From Shinella sp. UYSO24 (lineage in GTDB: Bacteria > Pseudomonadota > Alphaproteobacteria > Rhizobiales > Rhizobiaceae): a stretch of 43,998 nucleotides of DNA. Location: NCBI GenBank assembly GCA_902167985.1, contig CABHNZ010000032.1, positions 1-43,998 on the forward strand. Direction: 5' to 3'. Within the stretch, counting starts at the first letter, position 1. Every line of letters begins with the position of its first letter. Both the position numbers and the translations under genes were made by a program. Below the pieces are notes generated by a model, which ran no database searches, was not told where the DNA came from, and saw nothing but the letters and a program-made list of their open reading frames with translations. Positions 28,434 to 37,778 of this stretch are shown here, piece by piece.

Positions 28434-29347
28434 TCCTCAATCCCGCAAAGAGAGAGCTTCTGGCGGCGGAATTGCTGGAAGCAGAAGGCCTTGCGCCCGA
28501 AAGCCGCTCGCTGACCCGCGATGCACTGCGACGCCTCTGTCGCAACAAGGCGGCCGTCCTGTCGATCGCCGTCCTGACGCTGCTCGTGCTCGCCGCCCTG
28601 ATCGGCCCCTATCTCATCCCCTATGGCTACGAGGATCCGGATTGGGCCGCCTTCCGCTCGCCGCCATCGATGGCCGACGGCCATTATTTCGGCACCGACC
28701 CCAACGGCCGTGACCTGCTTGCCCGCGTGCTCTACGGAACCCGCGTGTCGCTTGCAGTCGCCGTCACCGCGACCCTCGTTTCGGTCGTCATCGGCGTGCT
28801 TTACGGCGCGATTGCCGGCTATTTCGGCGGCCGCGTGGATGCCGTCATGATGCGCTTCGTCGACATCATGTACGCCTTCCCTTACATCCTCTTCGTCATC
28901 CTGCTGATGGTGATTTTCGGCCGCAACGTCTATCTGCTGTTTGCAGCGATCGGTGCGCTCGAATGGCTGACCATGGCCCGTATCGTGCGCGGCCAGACGC
29001 TCTCGCTCAAGCAGCGGGAATTCGTCGAGGCCGCCCGCGCCTCGGGCCAGAAGCCGCTGAAGATCATCACCAAGCACATCATCCCCAATCTGGTCGGACC
29101 GGTCGTCATCTTCGCGGCCCTCACCGTGCCGGAAATCATCGCCACCGAAAGCTTCCTTTCCTATCTCGGCTTCGGCGTTCAGGAGCCGCTCACCTCGCTC
29201 GGCACCCTGATCTCCGAGGGCACGGATGCGATGGAAAGCATGACCTGGCTTCTGGTTTTTCCGGCGGGCTTCCTCGTAGCCCTGCTGCTCAGCCTTCTCT
29301 TCATCGGAGACGGCCTGCGCGATGCGTTCGACCCGAAGGATCGCTGA
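28430..29347 (+). CDS. oligopeptide ABC transporter permease (OppC-like)
   Basis: Intact, 305 residues. N-terminal cytoplasmic segment then helix 1 (VLSIAVLTLLVLAALIGPYL), the OppC signature GTDPNGRDLLARVLYG and the EAA loop EAARASGQKPLKIITKHIIPN. Overlaps the OppB stop by four bases and precedes the first ATPase by one base. Pairs with OppB to form the membrane channel. Confidence 0.9.
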   Translation: MILNPAKRELLAAELLEAEGLAPESRSLTRDALRRLCRNKAAVLSIAVLTLLVLAALIGPYLIPYGYEDPDWAAFRSPPSMADGHYFGTDPNGRDLLARVLYGTRVSLAVAVTATLVSVVIGVLYGAIAGYFGGRVDAVMMRFVDIMYAFPYILFVILLMVIFGRNVYLLFAAIGALEWLTMARIVRGQTLSLKQREFVEAARASGQKPLKIITKHIIPNLVGPVVIFAALTVPEIIATESFLSYLGFGVQEPLTSLGTLISEGTDAMESMTWLLVFPAGFLVALLLSLLFIGDGLRDAFDPKDR

Positions 29348-29348
29348 C

Positions 29349-30360
<1,012 letters not shown>

Positions 30361-30368
<8 letters not shown>

Positions 30369-31374
30369 CGAGACCCAGAGTGCAAGAACGCTTCTGAGCG
30401 TCGAAAACCTGACGACCGAATTCGAAGTCCCCGCGAAATCGTTTTTCGGCAAGCCGGCGCGGCTGACCGCCGTCAACAATGTCTCCTTCGAATTGAAGGA
30501 AGGCCGCACGCTCGGCATCGTCGGCGAAAGCGGCTGCGGAAAATCGACGCTTGGCCGCTCCATCCTGCAGCTCATCCGGGCGCAGAAGGGCCGCGTCGTC
30601 TGGCAGGGCAAAAACCTGCTTGACCTGTCGGAAGAGCAGATGCGCACCGCGCGCCGCGACATGCAGATCATCTTTCAGGATCCGATCGCCTCGCTCGATC
30701 CGCGCATGACGGTGGGCGATATCATCGCCGAGCCGCTGACCGTGTTCGAACCGAAGCTGACGCGCGCCCAGCGGACGGCACGGGTGCAGGAGATCATGGC
30801 TGCGGTCGGTCTCGTGCCGGAAATGATCAACCGCTATCCGCACGAATTTTCCGGCGGTCAGGCGCAGCGTATCGGGATTGCCCGTGCCGTCATCAGCCGC
30901 CCGAAACTGATCGTCTGCGACGAGCCCGTCTCGGCGCTCGACGTCTCGATCCAGGGACAGGTGATCACGCTTTTGCGCAAACTGCGCAAGGAATTCGGCC
31001 TGACGCTGATCTTCATCAGCCATGACCTTTCGGTGGTGCGGCTGATCTCGGACGATGTGCTGGTTCTCTATCTCGGACGGATTGTCGAAGCTGGCGAATG
31101 CGCCACCGTCTTCGATCATCCGGCGCATCCCTACACGCAGGCACTGTTTTCGGCAGCTCCGATCCCCGATCCGAAGCTCGCCCGTCAGCGCAGCCGCATC
31201 AGGCTTCAAGGCGACCCGCCGTCGCCGATGAACCCGCCGCCCGGCTGTCCTTTCCAGCCACGCTGCTGGAAGGCGACGGATATCTGTCGCAGCGCCATGC
31301 CGAAAAGCGAGCTCATTCGCCCCGGCCAGACCGCTGCCTGCTACCATATGGACAGCCCGCCGCCGGCGGCCTGA
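30361..31374 (+). CDS. oligopeptide ABC transporter ATPase (OppF-like)
   Basis: Intact, 337 residues. Walker A GESGCGKST, signature FSGGQAQR, Walker B LIVCDEPVSALD, H-loop ISHDLSVV and the C-terminal GCPFQPRCWKATDIC cluster. Forms the hetero-ATPase with OppD. Last gene of the five-gene operon and convergent with the receiver protein at 31421. Confidence 0.9.
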
Positions 31375-31391
31375 GCCACTTCCCATCGGCT

Positions 31392-31407
31392 TGACCCACA
31401 CGGGTCA
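31392..31407. terminator. weak hairpin between convergent genes
   Basis: TGACCC and GGGTCA with a 4-nt loop in the 46-bp gap between the oppF-like stop and the receiver protein stop. No T-run. Possibly a weak bidirectional terminator. Confidence 0.3.
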
Positions 31408-31420
31408 GGCCGTTCACCCC

Positions 31421-31802
31421 TCAGGCATTCTTGGGCAAAGTCAGGGCCAGATCGATATATTCGATAAGCTTCGAGAGATCGACCCGGCTTGCCCAGGAAC
31501 GCCAACGCCCCCCCCGTCCAGAGCAGCCGTGCGCGTACGCTCGTCATGATACGACGTCATGAAGATCATCGGAGGGCGGTTTCCCTCCCGGTTCAGGCGG
31601 CCCTGCAGCTCAATGCCGCTCAGGCAGGCATCTTGACGTCAACGACCATACAGTCGATCGACGATCGCGGCTCATAGCCGAGAAAAGCCTCGGCGGTATC
31701 AAACAGCTTGCTTTCATGGCCCAGTGATTTCACCAGGTCATCGAGAGCTTCGCGAATGGCCATGTCGTCGTCGACAATGGCGATCAGGGAGGATGGGGAC
31801 AC
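31421..31802 (-). CDS. receiver-only response regulator, frameshifted
   Basis: About 127 residues with a single CheY-like receiver: acidic pair in IAIVDDDMAIRE, phospho-acceptor Asp in VVDVKMP, MTSYHD and the switch Lys in FLGKPVDLSKL after frame correction. No output domain. Frame changes near 31630, at the run of eight Cs (31508-31515) and near 31490. GTG start at 31802, 33 bp after the FixJ-like regulator stop, so it is third in the kinase operon. Stand-alone receivers often act as phosphate sinks or modulate their kinase. Confidence 0.75.
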
Positions 31803-31835
31803 TTATTTGCGACTTTCGTACGTTATGCATCTGCC

Positions 31836-32513
31836 TCAGGCGACGCGAACCATTGCAGGTTTCGCTATGCGTGACAGATGTTCATTGGCCTGTTCGGTTG
31901 CCCGGACAAGTTCTGCGACCGACTTGACCTGCATCTTGCGCATGACATTACCACGGTGCAGTTTGACGGTGATTTCGCTGATGCCGAGCCTGAAGGCAAT
32001 CTGCTTGTTCATCAGCCCTTCGACCACGGCCTCCATCACCTCCCGCTCTCTCGCGGTCAGCGTTTCCAGACGATCCGTCACCTCCTGATGGCGACGCATG
32101 TCGCGGCGGCGCGATGCATCGCGATCGACAGCAGCAAGAACCGCATCGAGAATATCCTGGTCACGAAATGGCTTTGCGAGGAAATCCACCGCACCGGCCT
32201 TCATGGCCCGCACGCTCATCGAAATATCGCCGTAACCCGTCATGAAGACGATCGGCAGCAGGCTTCCGGCGCGCTCGAGATGCTTCTGGAAATCCAGCCC
32301 GTTGACGCCCGGCAGACGCACGTCAAGCACGATGCAGCCGGCCCTGCCAAGCTCTGCCTGTGCCAGAAATTCGTCCGGGCTGGCAAAGGCCTTCGCCTCG
32401 AACTTCATCGAAAGGAACAGATCGACAAGGGATTCGCGCATGGAGAGGTCGTCGTCGAGAATGTAGATGACGGGCGAATCCGGGTTCCGCCTGCTGGTCT
32501 TGAGTTCAAGCAC
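31836..32513 (-). CDS. FixJ-family response regulator
   Basis: Intact, 225 residues from GTG 32513, which has AAGGAGA at 7 nt and overlaps the kinase stop by 8 bp. Receiver: YILDDDLSMRE, Asp in VLDVRLPG, MTGYGDISMSVRAM, Lys in LAKPFR. HTH: LTAREREVMEAVVEGLMNKQ, ISEITVKLHRGNVMRKMQV. The receiver and HTH closely match the orphan regulator at 17734-18374. It is the probable partner of the overlapping kinase and the best candidate to bind the CTAYAC-N4-GTRTAG palindromes. Confidence 0.92.
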   Translation of the reverse strand: MLELKTSRRNPDSPVIYILDDDLSMRESLVDLFLSMKFEAKAFASPDEFLAQAELGRAGCIVLDVRLPGVNGLDFQKHLERAGSLLPIVFMTGYGDISMSVRAMKAGAVDFLAKPFRDQDILDAVLAAVDRDASRRRDMRRHQEVTDRLETLTAREREVMEAVVEGLMNKQIAFRLGISEITVKLHRGNVMRKMQVKSVAELVRATEQANEHLSRIAKPAMVRVA

Positions 32514-34086
32514 TGGCTGTCTCCTTCGGTAATTTGATTTCGAATATCGCGCCGCCATCCGGATGATTAGATCCTTCGAGCGTACCGCCTCTGGCTTCAA
32601 TCGTACTTCTGCAAATCGATAGGCCGATCCCCATTCCGTTTTCCTTCGTCGTGAAGAAGGGCTTGAAAAGTTTCTCCTTTGCCTCCGGCGCCAGGCCCGT
32701 GCCGGTATCGCGCACGGAAATCAGGATATGGTCCGCATCGGCCGGTGCTTCGAGAGCAATCGTCACCAGTCGTTTTGAGGAGCCCGATGCGCTCATGGCT
32801 TGCGCGGCATTGGAAATGAGGTTGATTAGCACCTGCTGCAGCTCGACGCGGACGCCTGAGATCGGAGGAATGTTGTCGCCAACCACCACCGCCACCTCTG
32901 CCCGCTCGCGCTGCAGGTCGAGTTCCACGAGGGCAAGCGTGTCACCGACCAGCGTACGCAAATCGAAAATCTCTGTTTCGCTGGGCGTTGCCAGCATCAG
33001 GCGCGGGTATTCTTGAAGATATCGCTGGCACGCTTGCTGTCGCGCAGGATCCGTTCGGCCGATCGCTTGGCCGCATCGATATCCGGAGGGTCGCGGTCGA
33101 GCCATCTGACAAGCGTCTGCGAATTGACGGCGATGGCGCCGAGCGGCTGGTTGAGTTCGTGCGCAAGCGAGGCCGAGAGCGCGCCGACCGTTGCGGCCTT
33201 GGAAGCACGGCTCAATTCCGCCTGGGCATCGGCCAGCGCCTTTCGCGCCTCTTCCCGCTGCGTGACGTCCACCATGCTGACGACGACACGGTTGAAGGCC
33301 GACGGATCCTTGGGGAAGCTGATGCCGAGCAGGACGAGCTTGCGCTCGCCATCCTCGTTGAAGACCTCGGCATTATCCTCGAAATAGCTGGCACCATCCA
33401 TGACCGCCTGGAGAAGCGAGGCAAACGTGTCGCTGTCCTTGGGAATGATGCGATGCATGATACCGCCGGCCTCACCGGCGGCGAAGGCCCCGAGAAGCTC
33501 CACCGCGGCCTCATTGGCATCGACGATCTCGATCTTGCCGACGCATTCGGCAAGAAAACCCGGGTTGGCATGGGCGTAAGCCTTGACGTCTCGCACGCCG
33601 CGCGCCTTCAGCGACATGAGATAATCGCGCAGCTTCGCGTAGTCGCGTTCCCACAGGCCACCCGCGTGCGATCGAAGATGGACCGGTAACGCGCCTCGCT
33701 TTCGCGCAATGCCGCATTGGTATGAAGCAGGGCTGCACGGGCATGCTCGTTGCGCAGGAGAAGGGCCGTTGTGACGCCGAGGGCCGCAAGGCAACCGCGA
33801 GACGAAGGAATGTCGGAAAATCCGGATCGGGCGCGTGGGTGAGGAAGAATGAGACCAGCGAGCAGGTCATGAAGACCGCAGTCAAGATGATCAGGCCCAG
33901 CCGATTGACGGCTTCGGCGGCCAGAAGAAGCGCGATCACATAGAGAACGGCAATCGCTCCCTCGATCTCGGTCAGGGTATCGACGGAAAAGACAGCGACG
34001 GCGACGACAAGAGCCGCGCCCGCAAACAGATAGTCGTGCCGACCTGCCTCACGTCTTGCCAATCCCAATTGCAGCGCCTCTGCCAT
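32506..34086 (-). CDS. membrane PAS-domain sensor histidine kinase, frameshifted
   Basis: About 527 residues. Residues 15-115 form a membrane module of about four helices (YLFAGAALVVAVAVFSVD ... FMTCSLVSFFLTH). A PAS-like region follows (VGKIEIVDANEAAVELLG ... NEDGERKLVLLGISF), then HisKA with phospho-His in AHELNQPLG and an HATPase domain (N-box LINLISNAAQAM, DTGTGL, FFTTK, GMGIGLSICRSTI). Frame changes near 33795, 33660 and 33005 each fit one lost base. The architecture resembles FixL-type kinases, but no haem-binding signature could be assigned. The start at ATG 34086 lacks a clear ribosome site; GTG 34098 is possible. A palindrome site lies 56 bp upstream. Confidence 0.85.
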
Positions 34087-34142
34087 AGAATGTTCCACTG
34101 TTGCCCGGTTTCGAAGATACCGGTTCGCAGCACCCACCGGAC

Positions 34143-34158
34143 CTATACAATGGTGTAG
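34143..34158. promoter_or_regulatory. perfect CTAYAC-N4-GTRTAG site upstream of the kinase
   Basis: CTATAC-AATG-GTGTAG matches 12 of 12 arm positions. It is 56 bp from the kinase ATG, so auto-regulation by the FixJ-like partner is plausible. Confidence 0.55.
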
Positions 34159-34224
34159 TTGCGCGCCCGGAGACGGGGGAAGGTATGCAGGTCTATCCAT
34201 CAGGATTGCCCTGCGAGGACAGGC

Positions 34225-34240
34225 CTATACCAAAGTGCAG
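34225..34240. promoter_or_regulatory. second CTAYAC-N4-GTRTAG site in the divergent region
   Basis: CTATAC-CAAA-GTGCAG matches 11 of 12 arm positions. Its centre is 82 bp from the first site (about eight helical turns). Confidence 0.5.
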
Positions 34241-34454
34241 CAAGCCCAGACATTCGTCCGATGGCGACTTTGCTGGCGAGGGCCTAGCTTCAACCGAAAG
34301 AGACTTACAGCCCATGTGACCGACCCAGCGGGGATGACGGCGCACCGGCCATATCTTCGGACACCACCTCGAAGCTGCACCGGATCATGCCCGTCTTTGA
34401 CGGGACCCGGGATCGCCGGCTTCTCGAACAACCACGCCGCAAGGACACGCCACA

Positions 34455-34787
34455 ATGATCATCAACCAGACTGCACCCGGTTCCGTGCTTTTCGCCCTTC
34501 CCGTCGCCGCGGCTGCGGTTTTCCTTCTCGATGTGCTCGGCCCCTATTCGCCGGAGACTGCTGCACTTTTCGTGCCGCTTATCCTGCTTTCGATATGGGC
34601 TTTCTCGGCAGCCGGTGTTGCCTATACCGGGCTGGTGAGCTTCGTCATGACGATCACAAGCTACGTCCTCTCCCACAACAATGGCTTCGACCGGACAAAC
34701 GCGCAGGAACTGCTCGTCATTCTTGTCGTGCTGGTCATCACCACCGCCTTGTCCGTCGGTATTTCCCGACGCATGCACCGGGCGTGA
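34455..34787 (+). CDS. small membrane protein resembling the kinase sensor module
   Basis: Intact, 110 residues, three to four membrane helices and no other domain. It aligns by eye over its whole length with the N-terminal membrane module of the divergent kinase. Both have LFA-x-AAVF-like helix 1, an A-A/V-L-F/Y-V-x-L helix 2, an FVMTITSYVLSH / FMTCSLVSFFLTH helix 3 end, and an L-V-I-TTAL helix 4 followed by arginines. It may be a duplicated sensor that stands alone and associates with the kinase. It precedes the peroxiredoxin by 94 bp. The start ATG has GCAAGGACAC upstream, a fair site. Confidence 0.7.
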   Translation: MIINQTAPGSVLFALPVAAAAVFLLDVLGPYSPETAALFVPLILLSIWAFSAAGVAYTGLVSFVMTITSYVLSHNNGFDRTNAQELLVILVVLVITTALSVGISRRMHRA

Positions 34788-34881
34788 CGCCGACCTCAAG
34801 GGGTAATCACCGCGCTGTTTGGAGCGCGCGGCTGGGAAGCACAGGGCTTTACCGACACTCACACCACAGGGGAGACACACT

Positions 34882-35388
34882 ATGTCAGACAGGCCATCTC
34901 ATGCGCTGCCCGCCGGCAGCCCGGCACCGGATTTCACCCTTCACGCAACGCCAGACCAGACGTTGTCGCTTTCCGAACTCAAGGGCTCGCCCGTCATCCT
35001 GGCCTTCTATCCAGCTGACTGGAGCCCGGTCTGCGGCGACCAGATGACATTCTACAACCAGATCCTTCCAACCTTCGCCAAGGCCGGTGCCCAGCTCATC
35101 GGCATTTCAGTCGATGGCTCGTGGTGCCATGAAGCCTTTGCCGCCGACAGGAAGCTGCATTTTCCACTGCTTGCCGACTTCGAACCCAAGGGCGCCGTGG
35201 CAAAGGCATACGGCGTCTACCGCGACAAGGAAGGCACGTCCGAGCGCGCGCTCTTCGTCATCGATGGCGGCGGCACGATCCGCTGGAGCTACGTTTCCCC
35301 GGTCGGGATCAACCCCGGCGCCGACGGCATACTGGATGCGCTTGATAACCTGACAACCGATGCCGCCAGCCAAGGAGATGCCAAATGA
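34882..35388 (+). CDS. AhpC/TSA-family peroxiredoxin
   Basis: Intact, 168 residues, thioredoxin fold without a signal peptide. The peroxidatic cysteine is Cys51 in the motif PADWSPVC, where Ser replaces the usual Thr; a second cysteine is at 82 (DGSWCHE). Reduces hydroperoxides with electrons from a thiol partner. ATG 34882 has GGGGAGA. The stop overlaps the start of the next gene (ATGA), so the CPYC protein is probably its reductant or co-factor. Confidence 0.87.
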   Translation: MSDRPSHALPAGSPAPDFTLHATPDQTLSLSELKGSPVILAFYPADWSPVCGDQMTFYNQILPTFAKAGAQLIGISVDGSWCHEAFAADRKLHFPLLADFEPKGAVAKAYGVYRDKEGTSERALFVIDGGGTIRWSYVSPVGINPGADGILDALDNLTTDAASQGDAK

Positions 35389-35920
35389 GCCGGCTTGTTC
35401 ACCCGTTCGACGCTGCCGATCATATCGATGGCCGGCCCGACGCCGCCGTAACGCTGATCGAATATGGCGACTACCAGTGCCCCTATTGCGGCGAGGCCTA
35501 CCCTGTCCTCAAGCAGGTGGTACGCGCGCTTGGCGGCCGGATCCGCTTTGTTTTCGTAATTTCCCATTGAGCGAAATCCATCCCGATGCGCTGCGTGCGG
35601 CACAATTCGCCGAGGCGGCAGCCTCGATCGGCCAATTCTGGCCGGCGCATGACCTGCTCTATGAAAACCAGAATGCGCTTGGTGAAGACGATCTCTACCG
35701 TTATGCGCCGATGGTGGGCCTGCCTCACGCCGTGCTCAAGGAGGCTTTTGCCGGCCGCTTCAACGAGAAGATTGCCAGAGACTTCGATGGCGGCATTCGC
35801 GGTGGCGTCAACGGCACACCGTCTCTCTTCATCAATGGCCAGCGCTATGATGGTGAGCGCGATGCAGACAGCATCATCGAGGCACTGACGGTGGCGCTGG
35901 AAAACCAGCCCGAGCTCTGA
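35385..35920 (+). CDS. DsbA-family thioredoxin-fold protein with CPYC motif, frameshifted
   Basis: About 178 residues. EYGDYQCPYCGEAYPVLKQ gives the active-site CPYC near residues 32-35; the cis-Pro loop is GVNGTPSLFING. There is no signal peptide, so it acts in the cytoplasm, unlike classical DsbA. A lost base near 35555 (restoring FVFRNFPLSEIHP) splits the gene. Translationally coupled to the peroxiredoxin; together they look like a cytoplasmic peroxide-reducing thiol relay. Confidence 0.85.
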
Positions 35921-35935
35921 CCTTAACCCTTTCTG

Positions 35936-35966
35936 CCGGCATCAGCCACCCGCCTGATGCCGGTTT
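35936..35966. terminator. hairpin between convergent genes
   Basis: CCGGCATCAG and CTGATGCCGG form a perfect 10-bp stem with an 8-nt loop, followed by TTT on the plus strand. It lies between the CPYC protein stop and the ThuA-like stop and can serve both directions. Confidence 0.65.
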
Positions 35967-35976
35967 GCCGGAAGAC

Positions 35977-36621
35977 TTACGATCGTGCCGCCCAGTTGGC
36001 GCCGCGCCGGAAGATGGTCCGCATCTGCGGCACATCGAACTCCTTGGCCTGATGGCCAAGCGACGAGTAGAACACCCGGCCCTTGCCGTATTTCCGTTTC
36101 CAGACGACGGGCATGGTAACACCATCGATCCAGTAGGCGTGGTCTCCGGTAAATGTCGTGGTGGCGAGCACCTCGTTCGACGGGTCGACATGCATGTAAT
36201 ATTGCTCGGACGTGTAGGGAAAGTCGGTGATCCCTTCCATCAGCGGGTCGTCCGGCCGTGTCACATTCACCGTGTAATCGATGATATTGCCCGGATGGGC
36301 CACCCATTGGCCGCCGATGATGAACTGGTAATCGACGGAATCTCGAAACGCATCACCGGCGCCCCCATGATAGCCGGCAATCCCGACACCGCTTTCGACG
36401 GCCGCCGCGAGGTTCTTCACCTCTTCTTTCTCGATCTTCGACATGGTCATGATCGGCACGATCAGGCTCAGGTCGTGAATGGAGGGATCAGCGAAGGCCT
36501 CGGTGGAATGGGCGAGGTAGACCTTGAAACCATCCTCCTCCAGCATCGGCTTGATGATTTCGGCGCATTCCTGCGGTTCATGGCCGCTCCAGCCGCCCCA
36601 TACGATCAGTGCTTCACGCAT
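35977..36621 (-). CDS. ThuA-domain protein (trehalose/glycoside utilisation)
   Basis: Intact, 214 residues, class-I glutamine-amidotransferase-like fold of the ThuA family: WGGWSGHEPQECA at the N-terminus, GYHGGAGDAFR (about 82-92) and GRVFYSSLGHQAKEF near the C-terminus. In Sinorhizobium, thuA and thuB are needed for catabolism of trehalose and related disaccharides. The ThuA reaction itself is not settled. Start ATG 36621 has GGGAGGAG; it lies 20 bp after the ThuB-like gene. Confidence 0.88.
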   Translation of the reverse strand: MREALIVWGGWSGHEPQECAEIIKPMLEEDGFKVYLAHSTEAFADPSIHDLSLIVPIMTMSKIEKEEVKNLAAAVESGVGIAGYHGGAGDAFRDSVDYQFIIGGQWVAHPGNIIDYTVNVTRPDDPLMEGITDFPYTSEQYYMHVDPSNEVLATTTFTGDHAYWIDGVTMPVVWKRKYGKGRVFYSSLGHQAKEFDVPQMRTIFRRGANWAARS

Positions 36622-36641
36622 ATTGTCATCTCCTCCCTAAT

Positions 36642-37745
36642 TCACTTGGCCAGATGGCCATCCACCAGCGACTGGCCCAGAGGCGCCGGCCGCGAAACAG
36701 TCGTGGTCATCTCGATGGTACGCCCTTCCTGCGAGGCGGTATGGAACGCCTCCATGACCTCCAGCACATGCAGGGCGAGATCACCATTTGCGCGATGCGG
36801 GCGATCGTTGCGAATGGCGTAAGCCATGTCGGCGAGCCCGATCGAGCGATAATTTCCCTCCGCATAGGGCATGGTGATCGCCTTCTCTTCGAACTGGCCA
36901 CCCTTTTTCAGATATTCGACCGGGCCGCCAAAACGGTTCGGATCGGGCACGATCAGCGTTCCTTCCGTGCCATAGACTTCCAGAGGCACATGCCTGTGGC
37001 CGGCAACATCGAAGCTCATGCCGATCTGTACGACGGCGCCGTTCTCGAAGGCCATGACGCCCGCGACATGCGTCGGAACCTCGACCGGGATGCGTTCACC
37101 ATTGCGCGGCTCGCTGGTGATGATGCGCTCCGCACGCGGCTTCGTCGCAAAGCCCGCGACGCGCGACACCGGCCCGAGCAGGTTGACGAGATCGGTGATG
37201 TAATAGGGGCCCATATCGAGCATAGGCCCGCCACCGACCTCATAGTAGAAGGCCGGGTTCGGATGCCAGCGTTCATGGCCGGGGCACATGAAGGTGGCCG
37301 TGCCGCCGACGGGAATGCCGATCACACCTTCATCAACCAGCGTTCTTGCCGTCTGATGACCGCCGCCAAGGAATGTGTCAGGCGCTGCACCGATGCGCAG
37401 GCCTTTTGCCTTGGCCACATCCCGCAGGGTCTTGCCTTCGGCAAAGGTAATGCCGAGCGGCTTTTCCGAATAAGCGTGCTTGCCAGCCTCCAGCACCTGA
37501 AGGCCGACGGCGACATGCGCCTTCGGGATGGTCAGGTTCAGAACGATCTCGACCTTCGGATCGGCCAGAAGTTCATCGATCGTCGTTGCAGCCAGATTGA
37601 ACTCGGCGGCCCGCGCCTTCGCCGTCTCGATATTCAGATCGGCCAGTCCCCGAATATCGAGGATCGGAAAATCCGTGGTGATCGCCTTCAGATAGGCGCC
37701 CGAAATATTACCGCATCCGATGATGCCTATACCGACTTTTTCCAT
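36642..37745 (-). CDS. Gfo/Idh/MocA-family dehydrogenase (ThuB-like)
   Basis: Intact, 367 residues. Rossmann domain with GIGIIGCGNISGAY at the N-terminus and the family motif SEKPLGITFAEG (about 95); C-terminal domain contains GGGPMLDMGPYYITDL, matching the GG-x-L-x-D-x-G/H-x3-D pattern of sugar dehydrogenases in this family. Known relatives (ThuB, glycoside 3-dehydrogenases) oxidise sugars at C3 with NAD(P). Two consecutive ATGs exist; the second (37745) is better spaced from GGGAGGAG. Encoded between the ROK regulator and ThuA. Confidence 0.88.
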   Translation of the reverse strand: MEKVGIGIIGCGNISGAYLKAITTDFPILDIRGLADLNIETAKARAAEFNLAATTIDELLADPKVEIVLNLTIPKAHVAVGLQVLEAGKHAYSEKPLGITFAEGKTLRDVAKAKGLRIGAAPDTFLGGGHQTARTLVDEGVIGIPVGGTATFMCPGHERWHPNPAFYYEVGGGPMLDMGPYYITDLVNLLGPVSRVAGFATKPRAERIITSEPRNGERIPVEVPTHVAGVMAFENGAVVQIGMSFDVAGHRHVPLEVYGTEGTLIVPDPNRFGGPVEYLKKGGQFEEKAITMPYAEGNYRSIGLADMAYAIRNDRPHRANGDLALHVLEVMEAFHTASQEGRTIEMTTTVSRPAPLGQSLVDGHLAK

Positions 37746-37778
37746 CATTCTCCTCCCGATGGTCCATGTCTTTCAGTG

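Larger units (their letters stand above)
34087..34454. other. divergent control region, kinase operon and thiol-redox operon
   Basis: 368 bp without a gene, holding two palindrome sites (34143-34158 and 34225-34240) and a CCGGT/ACCGG dyad near 34105-34125. It probably contains promoters in both directions. Confidence 0.5.

Noticed and set aside
32506..34086. Assignment of the kinase as FixL proper
   Set aside because: A PAS-like region is present, but I could not identify the haem-binding FixL signature, and the regulated genes here are not fixK/fixNOQP.
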